Positions 1 through 9,910 are shown, counted from the stretch's first letter. The stretch is 64,000 nucleotides of DNA from Mucilaginibacter_A sp050955045 (GCA_050955045.1 JBPBQV010000032.1:62001-126000), one strand, 5' to 3'. Translations and numbers: made by a program. The notes: generated from the sequence alone by a model not told the origin.

Positions 1-1742
1 AACGCGCCACTTGCCGGATGTGTTAAAACATATCGTACAGCTGTTATTGCCTGATCCAGCTTCCAAGTCGTAAAAAACCATTCTTTCCAAAACCAGTTTA
101 AATCTTCGCCAGCAGCATTATTCATGGTTCTGAAAAAATCATACGGCTGCGGATGTTTCATGGCCCAGCGGTTAATGTAAATTTTAAAAGCATAATCAAA
201 ACGATCAGCACCTAAAACCACATCGCGCAGCATATCCAAGCACAAAGAAGTTTTGTTATAATACAAACCGTAATCGTCCAAATCCATAGCTTCCGGTGGC
301 ATCATTAAAGCGTCTTTATTGGTTTTCATTTCTCGAGCAATGGCTGTTGCCGACCGGTTTTCAGGATGTTTATATTCGCCTTTGTTAAACTGTGCGCTTG
401 CGTTTTGATTGATAAAAGTATTGAAACCTTCATCCTGCCACATAAACTTGCGCTCGTTAGAACAAACAATCATTGGGAACCAGTTGTGGCCGATTTCGTG
501 TGTGACATCTTCCCATAAACGCTCATTTTTTAAGTTACTCAAACAAAAAATTATGCCCGGATATTCCATTCCTAAAGCTATGCCAGCAATATTTACTGCC
601 GAATTCCATGGATATTCGAAATAAGCTTTAGAATAAATCTCAATGCTATTTTTCAAATACTCTGTGGATCTTCCCCAAGAATTATTGCCCAAACTTTCCA
701 CAGGATAAGCAGATTGTGCAATTACTTTTCTGCCCGAAAGTAAATTAACTTTTGCTGCATCCCACATAAACGCTTTAGAAGCGGCCCAGGCTACATCACG
801 GCTGTTTTTCATGTTGAAATGCCAGGTTAAAGTGCCGTTTTGCTTTAGTCGACTTTCCGGTTTTCCAATTTCTTCTTTCGCAACAATCATCACCGTTTGT
901 TCACTTTTACGTGCTTCGTTTAGCCTGCTAATTTGGGTTTTGGTTAATACTTCTGTTGGGTTTTGCAAATCTCCGGAACCAAAAACAAGCATATCAGCAG
1001 GCGCGGTAATGTAATAATCAAAATCACCATATTCGCAATAAAACTCACCTAAACCCATGTAAGGCAGTGTGTTCCAGCCTTCTACATCATCATAAACACA
1101 CATCCGTGGATACCATTGTGCTACTTCATAAATGTAACCGTTGCGGGTTTTTAAACGGCCCATTCTATCGGCACCATAAACTGGAATGACAAAATCATAG
1201 TTTATTTCTATCTGAATCTGATCACCTTTTGGACTTAAAGATTCTAATAAACGAAGCTGCATCCGAGAATCAGTAATAACTGGTTTTACCGTGTAACTAT
1301 TATTTTTATAAGTGATGGTGGCCGAAGTAATGTGATAACCACCTCTGCTGAAACCTTTTACATCAAAACGATCTCCGTCAGTTGGTGTAGTTAAAGCTCC
1401 GCGCGAATCTGGTTTAAACAGATTTTGATCCAATTGCAACCATAAATAATCCAGCTTATCAGGGCTATTGTTGGTATAATTGATGATGACTTTACCACTT
1501 ATAAAAGTATCTTTTTCGCTCAGCGTAGCTCGAATGGTATAATCTGCTTTGTTTTGCCAGTATTGCGGTCCAGGACTTCCGTTTGATGAACGAATCTGGC
1601 TTGCGGGAACAGGCCAGTTTATCGGCCCAAACAATTCCTGATGATTGTATTTTGAAGTGTCCGCCTTTTGAGCTTTACAACCTTCTACAAAAATGAAAGA
1701 GCAAATAAGAATTGTTAAAAATATACTTTTTAAAAACGACAT
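1..1742 (-). CDS. M1-family zinc metallopeptidase, lipoprotein (C-terminus beyond window)
   Basis: About 580 codons are visible and the gene continues past the left edge. The start ATG leads a hydrophobic segment ending in V-E-G-C, a probable lipobox, so the protein is likely a lipid-anchored exported peptidase. The M1 signature is complete: GMEYPG (exopeptidase-motif equivalent), then HEIGHNWF near residue 412, followed by a glutamate in WQDEGFNTF that would be the third zinc ligand. M1 enzymes remove N-terminal residues from peptides. The gene stands alone, read away from the sensor gene to its right, and carries no copy of the TAAAANNAGYAT element. Confidence 0.9.
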   Translation of the reverse strand, partial: MSFLKSIFLTILICSFIFVEGCKAQKADTSKYNHQELFGPINWPVPASQIRSSNGSPGPQYWQNKADYTIRATLSEKDTFISGKVIINYTNNSPDKLDYLWLQLDQNLFKPDSRGALTTPTDGDRFDVKGFSRGGYHITSATITYKNNSYTVKPVITDSRMQLRLLESLSPKGDQIQIEINYDFVIPVYGADRMGRLKTRNGYIYEVAQWYPRMCVYDDVEGWNTLPYMGLGEFYCEYGDFDYYITAPADMLVFGSGDLQNPTEVLTKTQISRLNEARKSEQTVMIVAKEEIGKPESRLKQNGTLTWHFNMKNSRDVAWAASKAFMWDAAKVNLLSGRKVIAQSAYPVESLGNNSWGRSTEYLKNSIEIYSKAYFEYPWNSAVNIAGIALGMEYPGIIFCLSNLKNERLWEDVTHEIGHNWFPMIVCSNERKFMWQDEGFNTFINQNASAQFNKGEYKHPENRSATAIAREMKTNKDALMMPPEAMDLDDYGLYYNKTSLCLDMLRDVVLGADRFDYAFKIYINRWAMKHPQPYDFFRTMNNAAGEDLNWFWKEWFFTTWKLDQAITAVRYVLTHPASGA

Positions 1743-1841
1743 AAAACGTGATGTAACAACAGCAGATCAGAAAACAAATTAATTAAAAAACAAGGCAAAG
1801 CTTCTTTTACGATACTTTTTTTAGCAAGTTGTAACACAATG

Positions 1842-4148
1842 CTAATCTGCTGAAATTTCCTGTTCTATCCGATCGTTAATTTTATGAATAATCTCATCTA
1901 GATGTTGCGTACAAGTTTGCATCATTCTGATAGATTCGTCTTTATCATCCTGGTTTGTAGTTTCGGTAATCAGTCCGATCAAACCTAAAATAGAAGCAAC
2001 AGGACGCCGCAATTCGTGCGAACTCATCCAGGCAATATTTCTCAAAATTTCGTTTTGCCGACTAATCTTTTTTTCTTTCTCCTTGCGGATGGTGATATCA
2101 TTATGAATGGAAATATAACCATCAGGTTCTCCTTTTGAAGTAAATAGAGGCGTAAATTCAATGTTTACCCAATAATTTTTTCGCTGTTTGGTGTAATTGA
2201 TAATATCATAAGAGAAATTTTTATAAGCCTTTTTACCTGAAATAATAGCAGCAGCAGTTTCTAAATCTGTTTCCGGCCCTTGCAAAAACTCCGGATATTT
2301 GCCAATTACATCACATAAAGTATAACCGGTTGCATTTTCAAATGCTTTGTTTACCCAGGTAATTTTGTGATCTGTACCTTGAATTACGATCATATTATTT
2401 ACTTTAGTAATAATATCTGCAAGCCTTTTATTTTCATCATCAGCACGTTTTAGCTGATCTACATCTTTTACGGCACCAATAATCTTTACAAGGTTTTTTT
2501 TCGCATCATATTGCAGATAACCTTGATCATAAACATATTTATATCCGTTATGGTTGGTTCTAATGCGGTATTCTAAACCACAAGTTTCTTGTTTATTATT
2601 GATTGCAAGGTTATACTTTTCCACCACCCGAAAAATATCATCAGGATGAATCCTGCTTTTCCAAATTTCTATATTATTATTGATGGCCTCCGGCAATATG
2701 CCTAATAAACTTGTAATGCTATTACCGTAATTAATTTTACTATTAATTACATCATAATCATAAATTACATCATTAGTGGCTTTGGCAACCATATCATAAT
2801 GTACTAATGCTTCTTTTAGCTGCAAATCTTTTTCCTTATTTTCTGTAATATCCGAAAAATATATTGCTGCACCTTCATCTGTAGGATAAGCATTTACACA
2901 AAACCACTTTTTATGCTCCGGATCATATTCTTCGAAATTAACAGGCATACCTTCATCAATAACTTTTTTTAAATTATTGTAAAACTTCAGCTTTTTTGTA
3001 TTAGGAAATAATTCTGAATAATGATGGTTGATTATATTTTCCTGTTTTCTATTCAGCAGTTTTTCAAAGCTGGTATTGGCTGTAGTTATTATCCACTTTC
3101 GATTCAGCTGATAATAAGCATCAGTAATATTATTTAATGTACTTTTTAAACGTTGCTGGAAAATGTTTTTTTCTATCTGTACCAGCTTTAACTCTGTTAC
3201 ATCTTGCATGGTACCATGTACTTTAAACATTTTACCATTTAAGTATTCCATCTTACCCAATACTTTTACATACTTGATATCGCCCGCTTTGGTAATATAG
3301 CGATAGCTTATATCTAAATCTTCGCCGTATTTTAATAAAGCCTCTATAGCTAAATTGTAAGCTGATAAATCTTCCGGGTGTACAGATTTTAAAACCAAGC
3401 TATAGTTTACTTTTTCAGACTCCTGGCTAACATCAAAAATTTCGTATAGCTCGTCAGACCATATCAGCAAGTTTTTTTCAACAAAATATTCCCACCCTGA
3501 TACTTTGGCCAGTTTCTCCGTTTCTTTCAGTTTTTGCTTTTCCTCCTGCAAAACTTGGTTCATCTGTTGCAGCTTTTGTTCATAAGCAATCTGCTCCGTG
3601 GTATCAGCAGCAAGCACCATTATGGATTTTCTTCTATTGAAATTGATCTTGTGAGAAGTAATTTGCACATAAATAATGGTACCGTCTTTTTTTAAATGCC
3701 GCCAAACGCCAGATGAAAACCGTTTTTCTGTTATCCTTTCAGACGATTCTATTGCTTTTTCTACATCTTCTTGTGGACGGATATCTTTAATCGTCATCTT
3801 TAAAAATTCTTCACGTGTATAGCCATAAGAATCTATAGCTGCATCGTTTACCGATAAAAAATTAAAAGAAACGGGATCATAAATCCACAAAGGATTAGGA
3901 TTACCCAAATACAAATTCAGGTAATCATTTTCATTATTTTTAAAAGTTGAGTTATTTAGGCTAACAAATTTGTAAAATAGCAAACTCAAAACTAAAATTA
4001 TTCCATATGGAATGATTGAAATAAGTAATTCAAATTGTACTGCACTTAGTTTTGGTTTTAAACAAAAAACAGCAAGCCAGTTTATCAAAAACCATAATCC
4101 GCAGCATAAAAAGTAACCAGCAATAATTTTAAAAGCATTCCACTTCAT
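1842..4148 (-). CDS. Membrane multi-PAS sensor ending at the HisKA helix (no ATPase domain)
   Basis: The ATG start gives 768 residues; an in-frame TTG 39 bases upstream is less likely. Two N-terminal membrane helices are followed by about five PAS domains separated by short coiled linkers. The last PAS has a LOV-like stretch ending FLQGPETD, but the photoactive cysteine of LOV domains (NCRFLQG) is absent, with YPEFLQG in its place. The C-terminus has a HisKA-like dimerisation segment with the phosphoacceptor motif SSHELRRP and stops about 50 residues later. The N, G1 and G2 boxes of a HATPase_c domain are missing. It may be a phosphotransfer or scaffold partner needing another kinase. One repeat element lies inside (2807-2818). 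Confidence 0.85.
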   Translation of the reverse strand: MKWNAFKIIAGYFLCCGLWFLINWLAVFCLKPKLSAVQFELLISIIPYGIILVLSLLFYKFVSLNNSTFKNNENDYLNLYLGNPNPLWIYDPVSFNFLSVNDAAIDSYGYTREEFLKMTIKDIRPQEDVEKAIESSERITEKRFSSGVWRHLKKDGTIIYVQITSHKINFNRRKSIMVLAADTTEQIAYEQKLQQMNQVLQEEKQKLKETEKLAKVSGWEYFVEKNLLIWSDELYEIFDVSQESEKVNYSLVLKSVHPEDLSAYNLAIEALLKYGEDLDISYRYITKAGDIKYVKVLGKMEYLNGKMFKVHGTMQDVTELKLVQIEKNIFQQRLKSTLNNITDAYYQLNRKWIITTANTSFEKLLNRKQENIINHHYSELFPNTKKLKFYNNLKKVIDEGMPVNFEEYDPEHKKWFCVNAYPTDEGAAIYFSDITENKEKDLQLKEALVHYDMVAKATNDVIYDYDVINSKINYGNSITSLLGILPEAINNNIEIWKSRIHPDDIFRVVEKYNLAINNKQETCGLEYRIRTNHNGYKYVYDQGYLQYDAKKNLVKIIGAVKDVDQLKRADDENKRLADIITKVNNMIVIQGTDHKITWVNKAFENATGYTLCDVIGKYPEFLQGPETDLETAAAIISGKKAYKNFSYDIINYTKQRKNYWVNIEFTPLFTSKGEPDGYISIHNDITIRKEKEKKISRQNEILRNIAWMSSHELRRPVASILGLIGLITETTNQDDKDESIRMMQTCTQHLDEIIHKINDRIEQEISAD

Positions 4149-4312
4149 CTTACATTCAATTTTTAGCTTTCTAATTTTATGCAGCAAAAGCGCTAATACG
4201 ATTATTACTAAAAGCTTTGTCTGATTATCTTATCCATTTTAGTTTGGCTAATTCTATCTTTGATTTAACATTAGCTGATTTTTTAAAGAACTTTGATCAT
4301 CTAATCTTAATC

Positions 4313-5818
4313 ATGCTTACCAAAGAATTTTTAACAATCAATCATATTCAGGTTCGTCAAGCTACTCATACGTTATTTAATGAGCTAAGTTTTAATATAA
4401 AAGCAGGCGAAAATTGGGCACTTGTAGGTGAAAGTGGTTCGGGCAAAAGTGCTTTACTGCAAACTATTGCAGGTAATCTTGCAATTTCTGGAGGTAACAT
4501 TATTTATCATTTTTATGAAGATGCAAAGCAAAACCAATTGTCTAATGCTTCTTTTACACCACAAAAAATGATAGCGATGGTTGCATCCAAACATCATTTT
4601 CGCAATTTATCCAACCAAAAAGATTTTTATTATCAGCAACGTTATAATTCTTCTGATGCGGAAGACGCACCTACGGTAGAAAGTTATTTGGCACTCATTA
4701 AACCAAGCACAATTATAAATTCGGTTTGGACTTATGCGCAAACCATTCAACAATTAAAATTAGAATCTTTGTTGGATAAACAATTAATTAAACTATCCAA
4801 CGGCGAAACTAAAAGACTTTTAATTGCCGCAGCTTTGTTAAAACATCCAAGTTTGTTATTGTTGGATAATCCGTTAATTGGTTTGGATATACAAACCAGA
4901 GCAGAAATTAACAATTTACTTACTACAATTGCTGCAAGCGGTATTACAATTATCATGGCAACTTCTCCTCATGAAATTCCGGATGTAATAACGAATGTTG
5001 CTATTTTACATCAGCAAAGAATAGAAAAAACAGTGCTAAAAGAAGCATTTAAACCAGAAGAAATCAGCTGGCAAAAACTGGAAGTTGATTTGGATGAATT
5101 GCAAACTTTGCTTCATGTAAAACCAGATGCTTCTTTTACCAACCTAATTCAGATGGAAAATGTAAATATTCGTTATGGTGATAAACAGGTTCTAAACAAT
5201 ATCAATTGGACGGTTTTGCCGGGAGAAAGATGGGCTTTACTTGGACCAAACGGAGCTGGAAAATCTACTTTACTAAGTTTAATTAATGGCGATAATCCGC
5301 AGGCTTATGCTAATAACATTACACTTTTTGACCGTAAAAGAGGCAGCGGCGAAAGCATCTGGGGTATTAAAAAAAAGATTGGGTTTGTATCGCCGGAATT
5401 ACATCAGTATTTTCCGACAGAAAGCTCTTGTTTACAAGTAATCGAATCTGGTTTTTATGATACGCTGGGCTTGTTTCGCCCATCCAATCCACAAAAAGCA
5501 GAACTTGCTTTGCATTGGATGAAGTTGCTGCAAATAGATACACATGCACGTAAATTATTAAAAAACGTAACCGCCAGCACACAAAGGTTATGTTTACTTG
5601 CGCGCGCGCTGGTTAAAAATCCACCACTGTTAATTTTTGATGAACCTTGCCAGGGTTTGGATGAACAGCAGCAAAGCCATTTTAAATACTTATTGGAATT
5701 AATTTGCCAAAACAGCAACACCACTTTGATTTATGTAACACATTATCAGCATGAAATTCCGGATGTGGTAACGCATGTTTTGCAATTGGAAAAAGGAGAA
5801 AAAGTATTAACTATCTAA
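4313..5818 (+). CDS. modF: Tandem ABC ATPase, ModF/PhrA-like
   Basis: A soluble protein of about 501 residues with two ABC ATPase halves. Walker A motifs are GESGSGKS and GPNGAGKS. The first half has signature LSNGE and a Walker B ending LLLLDNP; the second has LLIFDEPCQGLDE and a poor signature (ASTQ). The stretch TLFDRKRGSGESIWGIKKKIG closely resembles E. coli ModF (PhrA), as I remember that sequence. ModF's role is poorly defined, and no molybdate transport gene lies nearby. The ATG at 4313 is preferred over an upstream TTG that would add 32 residues without family resemblance. Three repeat elements lie within the gene (4545, 5037, 5127). Confidence 0.8.
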   Translation: MLTKEFLTINHIQVRQATHTLFNELSFNIKAGENWALVGESGSGKSALLQTIAGNLAISGGNIIYHFYEDAKQNQLSNASFTPQKMIAMVASKHHFRNLSNQKDFYYQQRYNSSDAEDAPTVESYLALIKPSTIINSVWTYAQTIQQLKLESLLDKQLIKLSNGETKRLLIAAALLKHPSLLLLDNPLIGLDIQTRAEINNLLTTIAASGITIIMATSPHEIPDVITNVAILHQQRIEKTVLKEAFKPEEISWQKLEVDLDELQTLLHVKPDASFTNLIQMENVNIRYGDKQVLNNINWTVLPGERWALLGPNGAGKSTLLSLINGDNPQAYANNITLFDRKRGSGESIWGIKKKIGFVSPELHQYFPTESSCLQVIESGFYDTLGLFRPSNPQKAELALHWMKLLQIDTHARKLLKNVTASTQRLCLLARALVKNPPLLIFDEPCQGLDEQQQSHFKYLLELICQNSNTTLIYVTHYQHEIPDVVTHVLQLEKGEKVLTI

Positions 5819-5886
5819 TAACAATTATTAAGACTTCCTGCCCATTGTAGTAAAGACATTTATACTTGATACACGATACTAACTAC

Positions 5887-5914
5887 TTGATACTATTAAC
5901 AAATCTTATCTTTG
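5887..5914 (+). promoter_or_regulatory. Bacteroidota-type promoter of the thioesterase gene
   Basis: A -33 type TTG is followed after 17 bases by TATCTTTG, which matches TAnnTTTG. Only four bases separate the -7 box from the ATG, so transcription probably begins at or next to the start codon. Confidence 0.6.
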
Positions 5915-5918
5915 CGCT

Positions 5919-6443
5919 ATGAATGCCAAGAAAGCGAGTGTATCGCACACCATAATGACGGAACTGATTTTGCCGAATGATACCAACATGTTGAACAACC
6001 TGATGGGCGGCCGTATGCTGCACTGGATGGATATTGCAGCGGCCGTTTCAGCACAAAAACATTGCGGTTGTCTGGCTGTAACCGCTTCGGTAGATAGTGT
6101 TTCTTTTAAACATGCTGTAAAACTGGGCGATGTAATTAGTATAGAAGCACAAGTTACACGTGCTTTTAATACTTCTGTAGAGGTGCGGCTGGTGGTTTCG
6201 GCACAAAACTTTTTATCGGGCACAACGATAAAAAGTAATGAAGCTTTTTACACTTTTGTAGGGATTGATACCAACAACAAACCACAAGTGGTACCAGAAT
6301 TAATACCGGAAACAGAAGAGGAAATTGCCTTATATGAAGGCGCAATGCAGCGTCGGCAGTTACGTTTAATCCTAAGCGGAAAAATGAAAATACACGATGC
6401 AACTGAGTTGAAAGATTTTTTTTATGGTGTTGGCGCACACTAA
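5919..6443 (+). CDS. Acyl-CoA thioesterase, hotdog fold (4HBT/YciA-like)
   Basis: The 174-residue protein has the hotdog thioesterase pattern: LPNDTNMLNNLMGGRMLHWMD near residue 20-40 (N/D catalytic region and hotdog helix), then ASVDSVSF and AQVTRAFNTS. Members hydrolyse acyl-CoA thioesters in the cytoplasm. No upstream ribosome-binding sequence is possible if the promoter box four bases before the ATG is used, suggesting a leaderless message. Confidence 0.85.
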   Translation: MNAKKASVSHTIMTELILPNDTNMLNNLMGGRMLHWMDIAAAVSAQKHCGCLAVTASVDSVSFKHAVKLGDVISIEAQVTRAFNTSVEVRLVVSAQNFLSGTTIKSNEAFYTFVGIDTNNKPQVVPELIPETEEEIALYEGAMQRRQLRLILSGKMKIHDATELKDFFYGVGAH

Positions 6444-6509
6444 AACATTGATACAAAGCTTCGTTTACACTTGTTAAATTGTGTTAAACTGTTGCAAGCC
6501 ATAGTATTT

Positions 6510-6517
6510 TAAATTTG
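6510..6517 (+). promoter_or_regulatory. -7 box TAAATTTG upstream of secreted protein gene
   Basis: TAAATTTG matches TAnnTTTG and lies 63 bases before the ATG of the next gene. The matching -33 element is not clear. Confidence 0.4.
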
Positions 6518-6580
6518 CAGAAGCTTTATTTTGACGCTGTTTAAGTTTTATGCCTAAAACAACGCTTTACACTTTCAGCT

Positions 6581-7102
6581 ATGATTAATCCTAGAATACT
6601 GACTTTGCTATTATCATTGCTATTTTTTACCGGTAAAAATAGCATGGCACAAGCACTTAAAACTTATAAAGATGCTGTTGATCATTTTGAAATTACCATT
6701 CCAACAAGTTGGTCGGTAACAAAATCTAACCCACGTCTAAAATTTATTGCAATTCGGCCTCAAGCAAAAAATTATAATTCTATACCAGAAAATATTAATC
6801 TCAATTTTATTCAGGCACCAAACGGAAACTTGGATGCTGCTTATAACATGTCTATTGAATCTAATAGTGCTTTGGATGGTTTTTTATCCATCAATAAAAA
6901 AGGCATGGCAACAGATCATCATTATAAATGGTACATTAACACACATAAAGATTTGCAAAGCGGGCTTATCATGCAAAGTATTGTGTTTGTATATTATTAC
7001 CAGCAAAAAGCTATATTACTAACTTGCACAGCAGCGCAGGAAAATTTTGAAAAATACAATCTGATATTTTTTAAGATGGCTGATTCTTTAAAGTTTAGCT
7101 AA
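6581..7102 (+). CDS. Secreted PsbP-like protein of unknown function
   Basis: A 173-residue protein with a signal peptide (cleavage probably after SMAQA). The mature part contains FEITIPTSWSVT and ends YNLIFFKMADSLKFS, which resembles the small PsbP/PsbP-like fold proteins common in Bacteroidota. No catalytic residues are evident. The next gene is convergent. Confidence 0.65.
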   Translation: MINPRILTLLLSLLFFTGKNSMAQALKTYKDAVDHFEITIPTSWSVTKSNPRLKFIAIRPQAKNYNSIPENINLNFIQAPNGNLDAAYNMSIESNSALDGFLSINKKGMATDHHYKWYINTHKDLQSGLIMQSIVFVYYYQQKAILLTCTAAQENFEKYNLIFFKMADSLKFS

Positions 7103-7118
7103 TTGGTATTTTCAAAGC

Positions 7119-8231
7119 TTAGCTTTTTTTAAACCATCCTTTAATTTTATCCATAAAAGAAGTATCATCATCGTCATCAGTTTTTTCACTTCCTATTAAA
7201 AATCCGTATGGCTTTAAAGGTTCAATATGATCAAATACAACTTTAACCATACCCAACAAAGGAATTGAAAGTACCATGCCACCAATGCCCCAAACTGCTT
7301 CACCCAAAATCAAAATTAAAATAGTAAATAAAGGGTTTACATCTACATCTTTTCCTACAACCAAAGGCTGCAATATATAACTTTGGATAAATTGGACTAA
7401 GCCATAAGTTATCAGTACGCCCATAACCATATTGCCACCACCACCTTGTGCAAGTGCCATTAAAACAGTTAAGGTTGTACCGGTAATGTTTCCTACAAAA
7501 GGAATAATTTCTAATGTTCCGCACAAAACTGCGAAGAAAATAGCATTATTAACACCAACAATCGAAAATCCAATCCCATACATTATCCATAAAGAAACAA
7601 TCATTTTTGCAAGTCCAGATACATACTTTTGTGCAATTTCACTTGTTTCATTAATGATAATTACCGCGTTTTCCTTGTCTTTTTCTGCAACCAGTTGCAG
7701 AATGAATTTTTTGAAATGACTGCGCGAATTGATAAACAAAAATATGTAAATAAGCACAAGAACACCCGTTGTTAAAGAACCTAAAACAGAACTAGCAAAA
7801 CCAGTAATATAACCAGCCAGACTGCTAACACCGGATGAGCCTTGTTTTTTAAGCATTTGCTGCTGCTGCTGCGCAGATACGCCAAAACTTGTGTTTACAA
7901 ATTGCTTAATCTGGTTGATATACTTTTCTGCCTGTTGTCCAATTTGATTGACGTTAGCTTCCAAGTTAGCAACCCGCCAGCCGATTAAGAAAATAAAACC
8001 GCCAACAATTATTAATAAAACAACTATACATATTACAGACGTAATGGTGCGGTTAATTTTTTTGCTTTCCAGCCATCTGCTTAAAGGCAAAAAGAGTATA
8101 GCCATAATTCCAGCCAAAGCAATCGGAACCAGGAAACTTCTGGAGAAATAAAGTCCTGCAAAAATCAGGAATAGTAATAAAAATATTTGGACGGTTTTAG
8201 TTAAAGATGATGTAGTTGTAGAATTAGTCAT
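7119..8231 (-). CDS. AI-2E family transporter (PerM-like permease)
   Basis: The 370-residue protein has paired N-terminal membrane helices, a central amphipathic region (residues ~90-150) and four to five C-terminal helices including GTLEIIPFVGN and a GLVQFIQSYILQPLVVG segment, the diagnostic core of the AI-2E/PerM family. Substrates of most members are unproven. The tail is acidic (DDDDD) then basic. The start is the ATG giving MTNSTTT; a longer reading adds 59 residues with no family resemblance. A repeat element (7154-7165) encodes TSF near the C-terminus. Confidence 0.85.
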   Translation of the reverse strand: MTNSTTTSSLTKTVQIFLLLFLIFAGLYFSRSFLVPIALAGIMAILFLPLSRWLESKKINRTITSVICIVVLLIIVGGFIFLIGWRVANLEANVNQIGQQAEKYINQIKQFVNTSFGVSAQQQQQMLKKQGSSGVSSLAGYITGFASSVLGSLTTGVLVLIYIFLFINSRSHFKKFILQLVAEKDKENAVIIINETSEIAQKYVSGLAKMIVSLWIMYGIGFSIVGVNNAIFFAVLCGTLEIIPFVGNITGTTLTVLMALAQGGGGNMVMGVLITYGLVQFIQSYILQPLVVGKDVDVNPLFTILILILGEAVWGIGGMVLSIPLLGMVKVVFDHIEPLKPYGFLIGSEKTDDDDDTSFMDKIKGWFKKS

Positions 8232-8453
8232 AATGCACAAGATGGTTAATATTAAAATTTGATTTACAAGCTTGCCTGAAGTAAGTAGGATGTAAGCTTT
8301 TGTTAGATTATCTATATATACACTTGTTAGATTTTTTTGTTGGTAAAAATAGTATATGGTAAAAGGTTTAATCTTAAAAAGTAAATATTTTTTGATTAAA
8401 CCACACAAAATACAACTACTCTAAAAATCATAATTAACTTTAATGTATAGATT

Positions 8454-8657
8454 ATGAAAATGCTCAGAGTAACCCTGCTTGTATTGTTAACCGTAATTAC
8501 TTTTGATGTAGCAAATGCTGCAACTTCGCCTAATTTTAACCGTAGAGACCATGAAGGACGCCATCATGAACGTTTTGAAAGACGCCGCCGTCATCATGAT
8601 CGTTTTGACAGACATCACTATTTAAAACACGAACATTACCCAAATTACCGTCGTTAA
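8454..8657 (+). CDS. Small secreted His/Arg-rich protein
   Basis: A 67-residue protein: a clear signal peptide (cleavage after VANA) followed by about 44 residues rich in His and Arg (RRRRHHDRFDRHHY). The high histidine content could bind metal or polyanions, but no family is recognised. A strong terminator follows, so it is a discrete transcription unit. Confidence 0.6.
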   Translation: MKMLRVTLLVLLTVITFDVANAATSPNFNRRDHEGRHHERFERRRRHHDRFDRHHYLKHEHYPNYRR

Positions 8658-8671
8658 GTTCGATACGCCAG

Positions 8672-8709
8672 AACTAAAAAAACCCGCAAACTTGCGGGTT
8701 TTTTTAGTT
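8672..8709. terminator. Rho-independent terminator
   Basis: A near-perfect stem around AACCCGCAA/TTGCGGGTT, flanked by A and T runs on both sides, just after the His-rich gene. It would work in either direction. Confidence 0.85.
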
Positions 8710-9391
8710 AAAATATTCCTAAAAATCAGCTATCTTTTACAAACGTTCTTAAACCAATCAGATAGCAACATCAACAGTTTTTTGTATTTTTGGTAACCTT
8801 TAAACCGAGTTGGCTTTTCTTTAATTAAACGCATTGTAAAATCAATATACATCAACGCATTTAATCCATTTAAATATTATCAGTGCCGTTACCTGTCGAA
8901 ATAACTGTAATTCTTTTATTACAGATTCAATCTGTATATATGATAAATTCCGTTTATCTTTTTTAAATCAATTTAGTCAAAATAGTTACCTAACCTCTCC
9001 TACTCGGTCTAGCTTGCTAATGGTGAAGATGGTTTTGGCTACATCTTCTGGTTATAAGTCTAAGTGATAGATACTATTATCTGAATTTAGAATGAGATCA
9101 GTTTTAAGAATAGTTGCATCAAGTAAGATTAGATATTTTTCAAACAAGATTATACTTTGTTTATGGCATCTTTTATTAAATTAGAATCTGTTAAAAAGAG
9201 TAGCAAATCAGTATCGAACTTGTAACATTCTTTTAAACAGAATTTTAGGCTTATAATTATCAAGACAAGAAAATCTTGTAGCGCATAGTAAGCGAATCTT
9301 ATAAAAAAAATGCAAAATATTAGCAACTATACAGCCCAACTTTTGTATTTGTTATTCAACATTTCATAGTTAATAATATTAAATTTAAGTT
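8710..9391. other. Gene-poor decayed stretch
   Basis: No intact gene. Besides the remnant at 8730-8876, the minus strand near 8990-9052 reads PEDVAKTIFTISKLDRVGEV then stop, with an in-frame stop just upstream. That resembles the tail of a short-chain dehydrogenase. The rest is AT-rich with stops in all frames. No TAAAANNAGYAT element is present. Confidence 0.5.
8730..8876 (-). pseudogene. Possible C-terminal gene remnant (48 codons)
   Basis: The minus strand reads 48 codons without a start, containing MRLIKEKPTRFKGYQKYKK and ending in TAG. It looks like the tail of a lost gene, perhaps a glycosyltransferase, but the family cannot be fixed. Confidence 0.3.
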
Positions 9392-9847
9392 ATGTATTTT
9401 TCAATACTTTATATGAGCAAAGCTGTTAAACTGATGACAGATAAAGATTTGCTGCCGTTACTGGAAGAATCCCGGAACTGGAATATTGGCCATGGATTGA
9501 CAGGAATGTTACTTTATGTAGAGGGACAGTTTCTAGAACGAAAAGAAGGAAAGTTTATGCAAGTACTGGAAGGTTCGGAGTTTGAAGTGAGAGCAATTTT
9601 TGAAAAAATCAAAAGCGACAATAGGCACCGCAACATTATTTTACTAAATGAAAAGGCTATCGAAAAAAGAAATTTCAAGACTTGGTTGATGGGATTTGAA
9701 TCTCTAAAACTAGAAGATTATACAAAAATTCCCGACTTCTTTGAATTAAATATTGACTTCTTAAAAAACGGGAACTTGCAAAATTTCAATAATTCACTTA
9801 ATTTTTTAAAATCATTTTATATTCTGCACAGCACTACCAAAAGTTAA
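9392..9847 (+). CDS. BLUF-domain blue-light sensor protein
   Basis: A 151-residue stand-alone BLUF protein. The flavin-site residues known from AppA can be placed: Tyr7 (ILYMSKA), Asn31 (WNIGHGLTG) and Gln57 (KFMQVLEG). WLMGF follows near the end of the domain. BLUF domains bind FAD and change hydrogen bonding under blue light. A few extra residues lie between the GQF and GKF strands. No effector domain is attached, so it probably acts through a partner. Confidence 0.85.
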   Translation: MYFSILYMSKAVKLMTDKDLLPLLEESRNWNIGHGLTGMLLYVEGQFLERKEGKFMQVLEGSEFEVRAIFEKIKSDNRHRNIILLNEKAIEKRNFKTWLMGFESLKLEDYTKIPDFFELNIDFLKNGNLQNFNNSLNFLKSFYILHSTTKS

Positions 9848-9910
9848 ATTAACTGTTGAATTTTTATTTGACTAAGAATAATTAAATAATACTCTTTTTA
9901 CCACATAAAA

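Noticed and set aside
4217..4312. N-terminal extension of the ModF-like ATPase from a TTG codon
   Set aside because: The extra 32 residues lack family resemblance, and an ATG follows directly before the ABC domain.
4313..5818. Photolyase-type light-repair gene suggested by the old name PhrA
   Set aside because: The protein is an ABC ATPase without photolyase domains; the name is historical.
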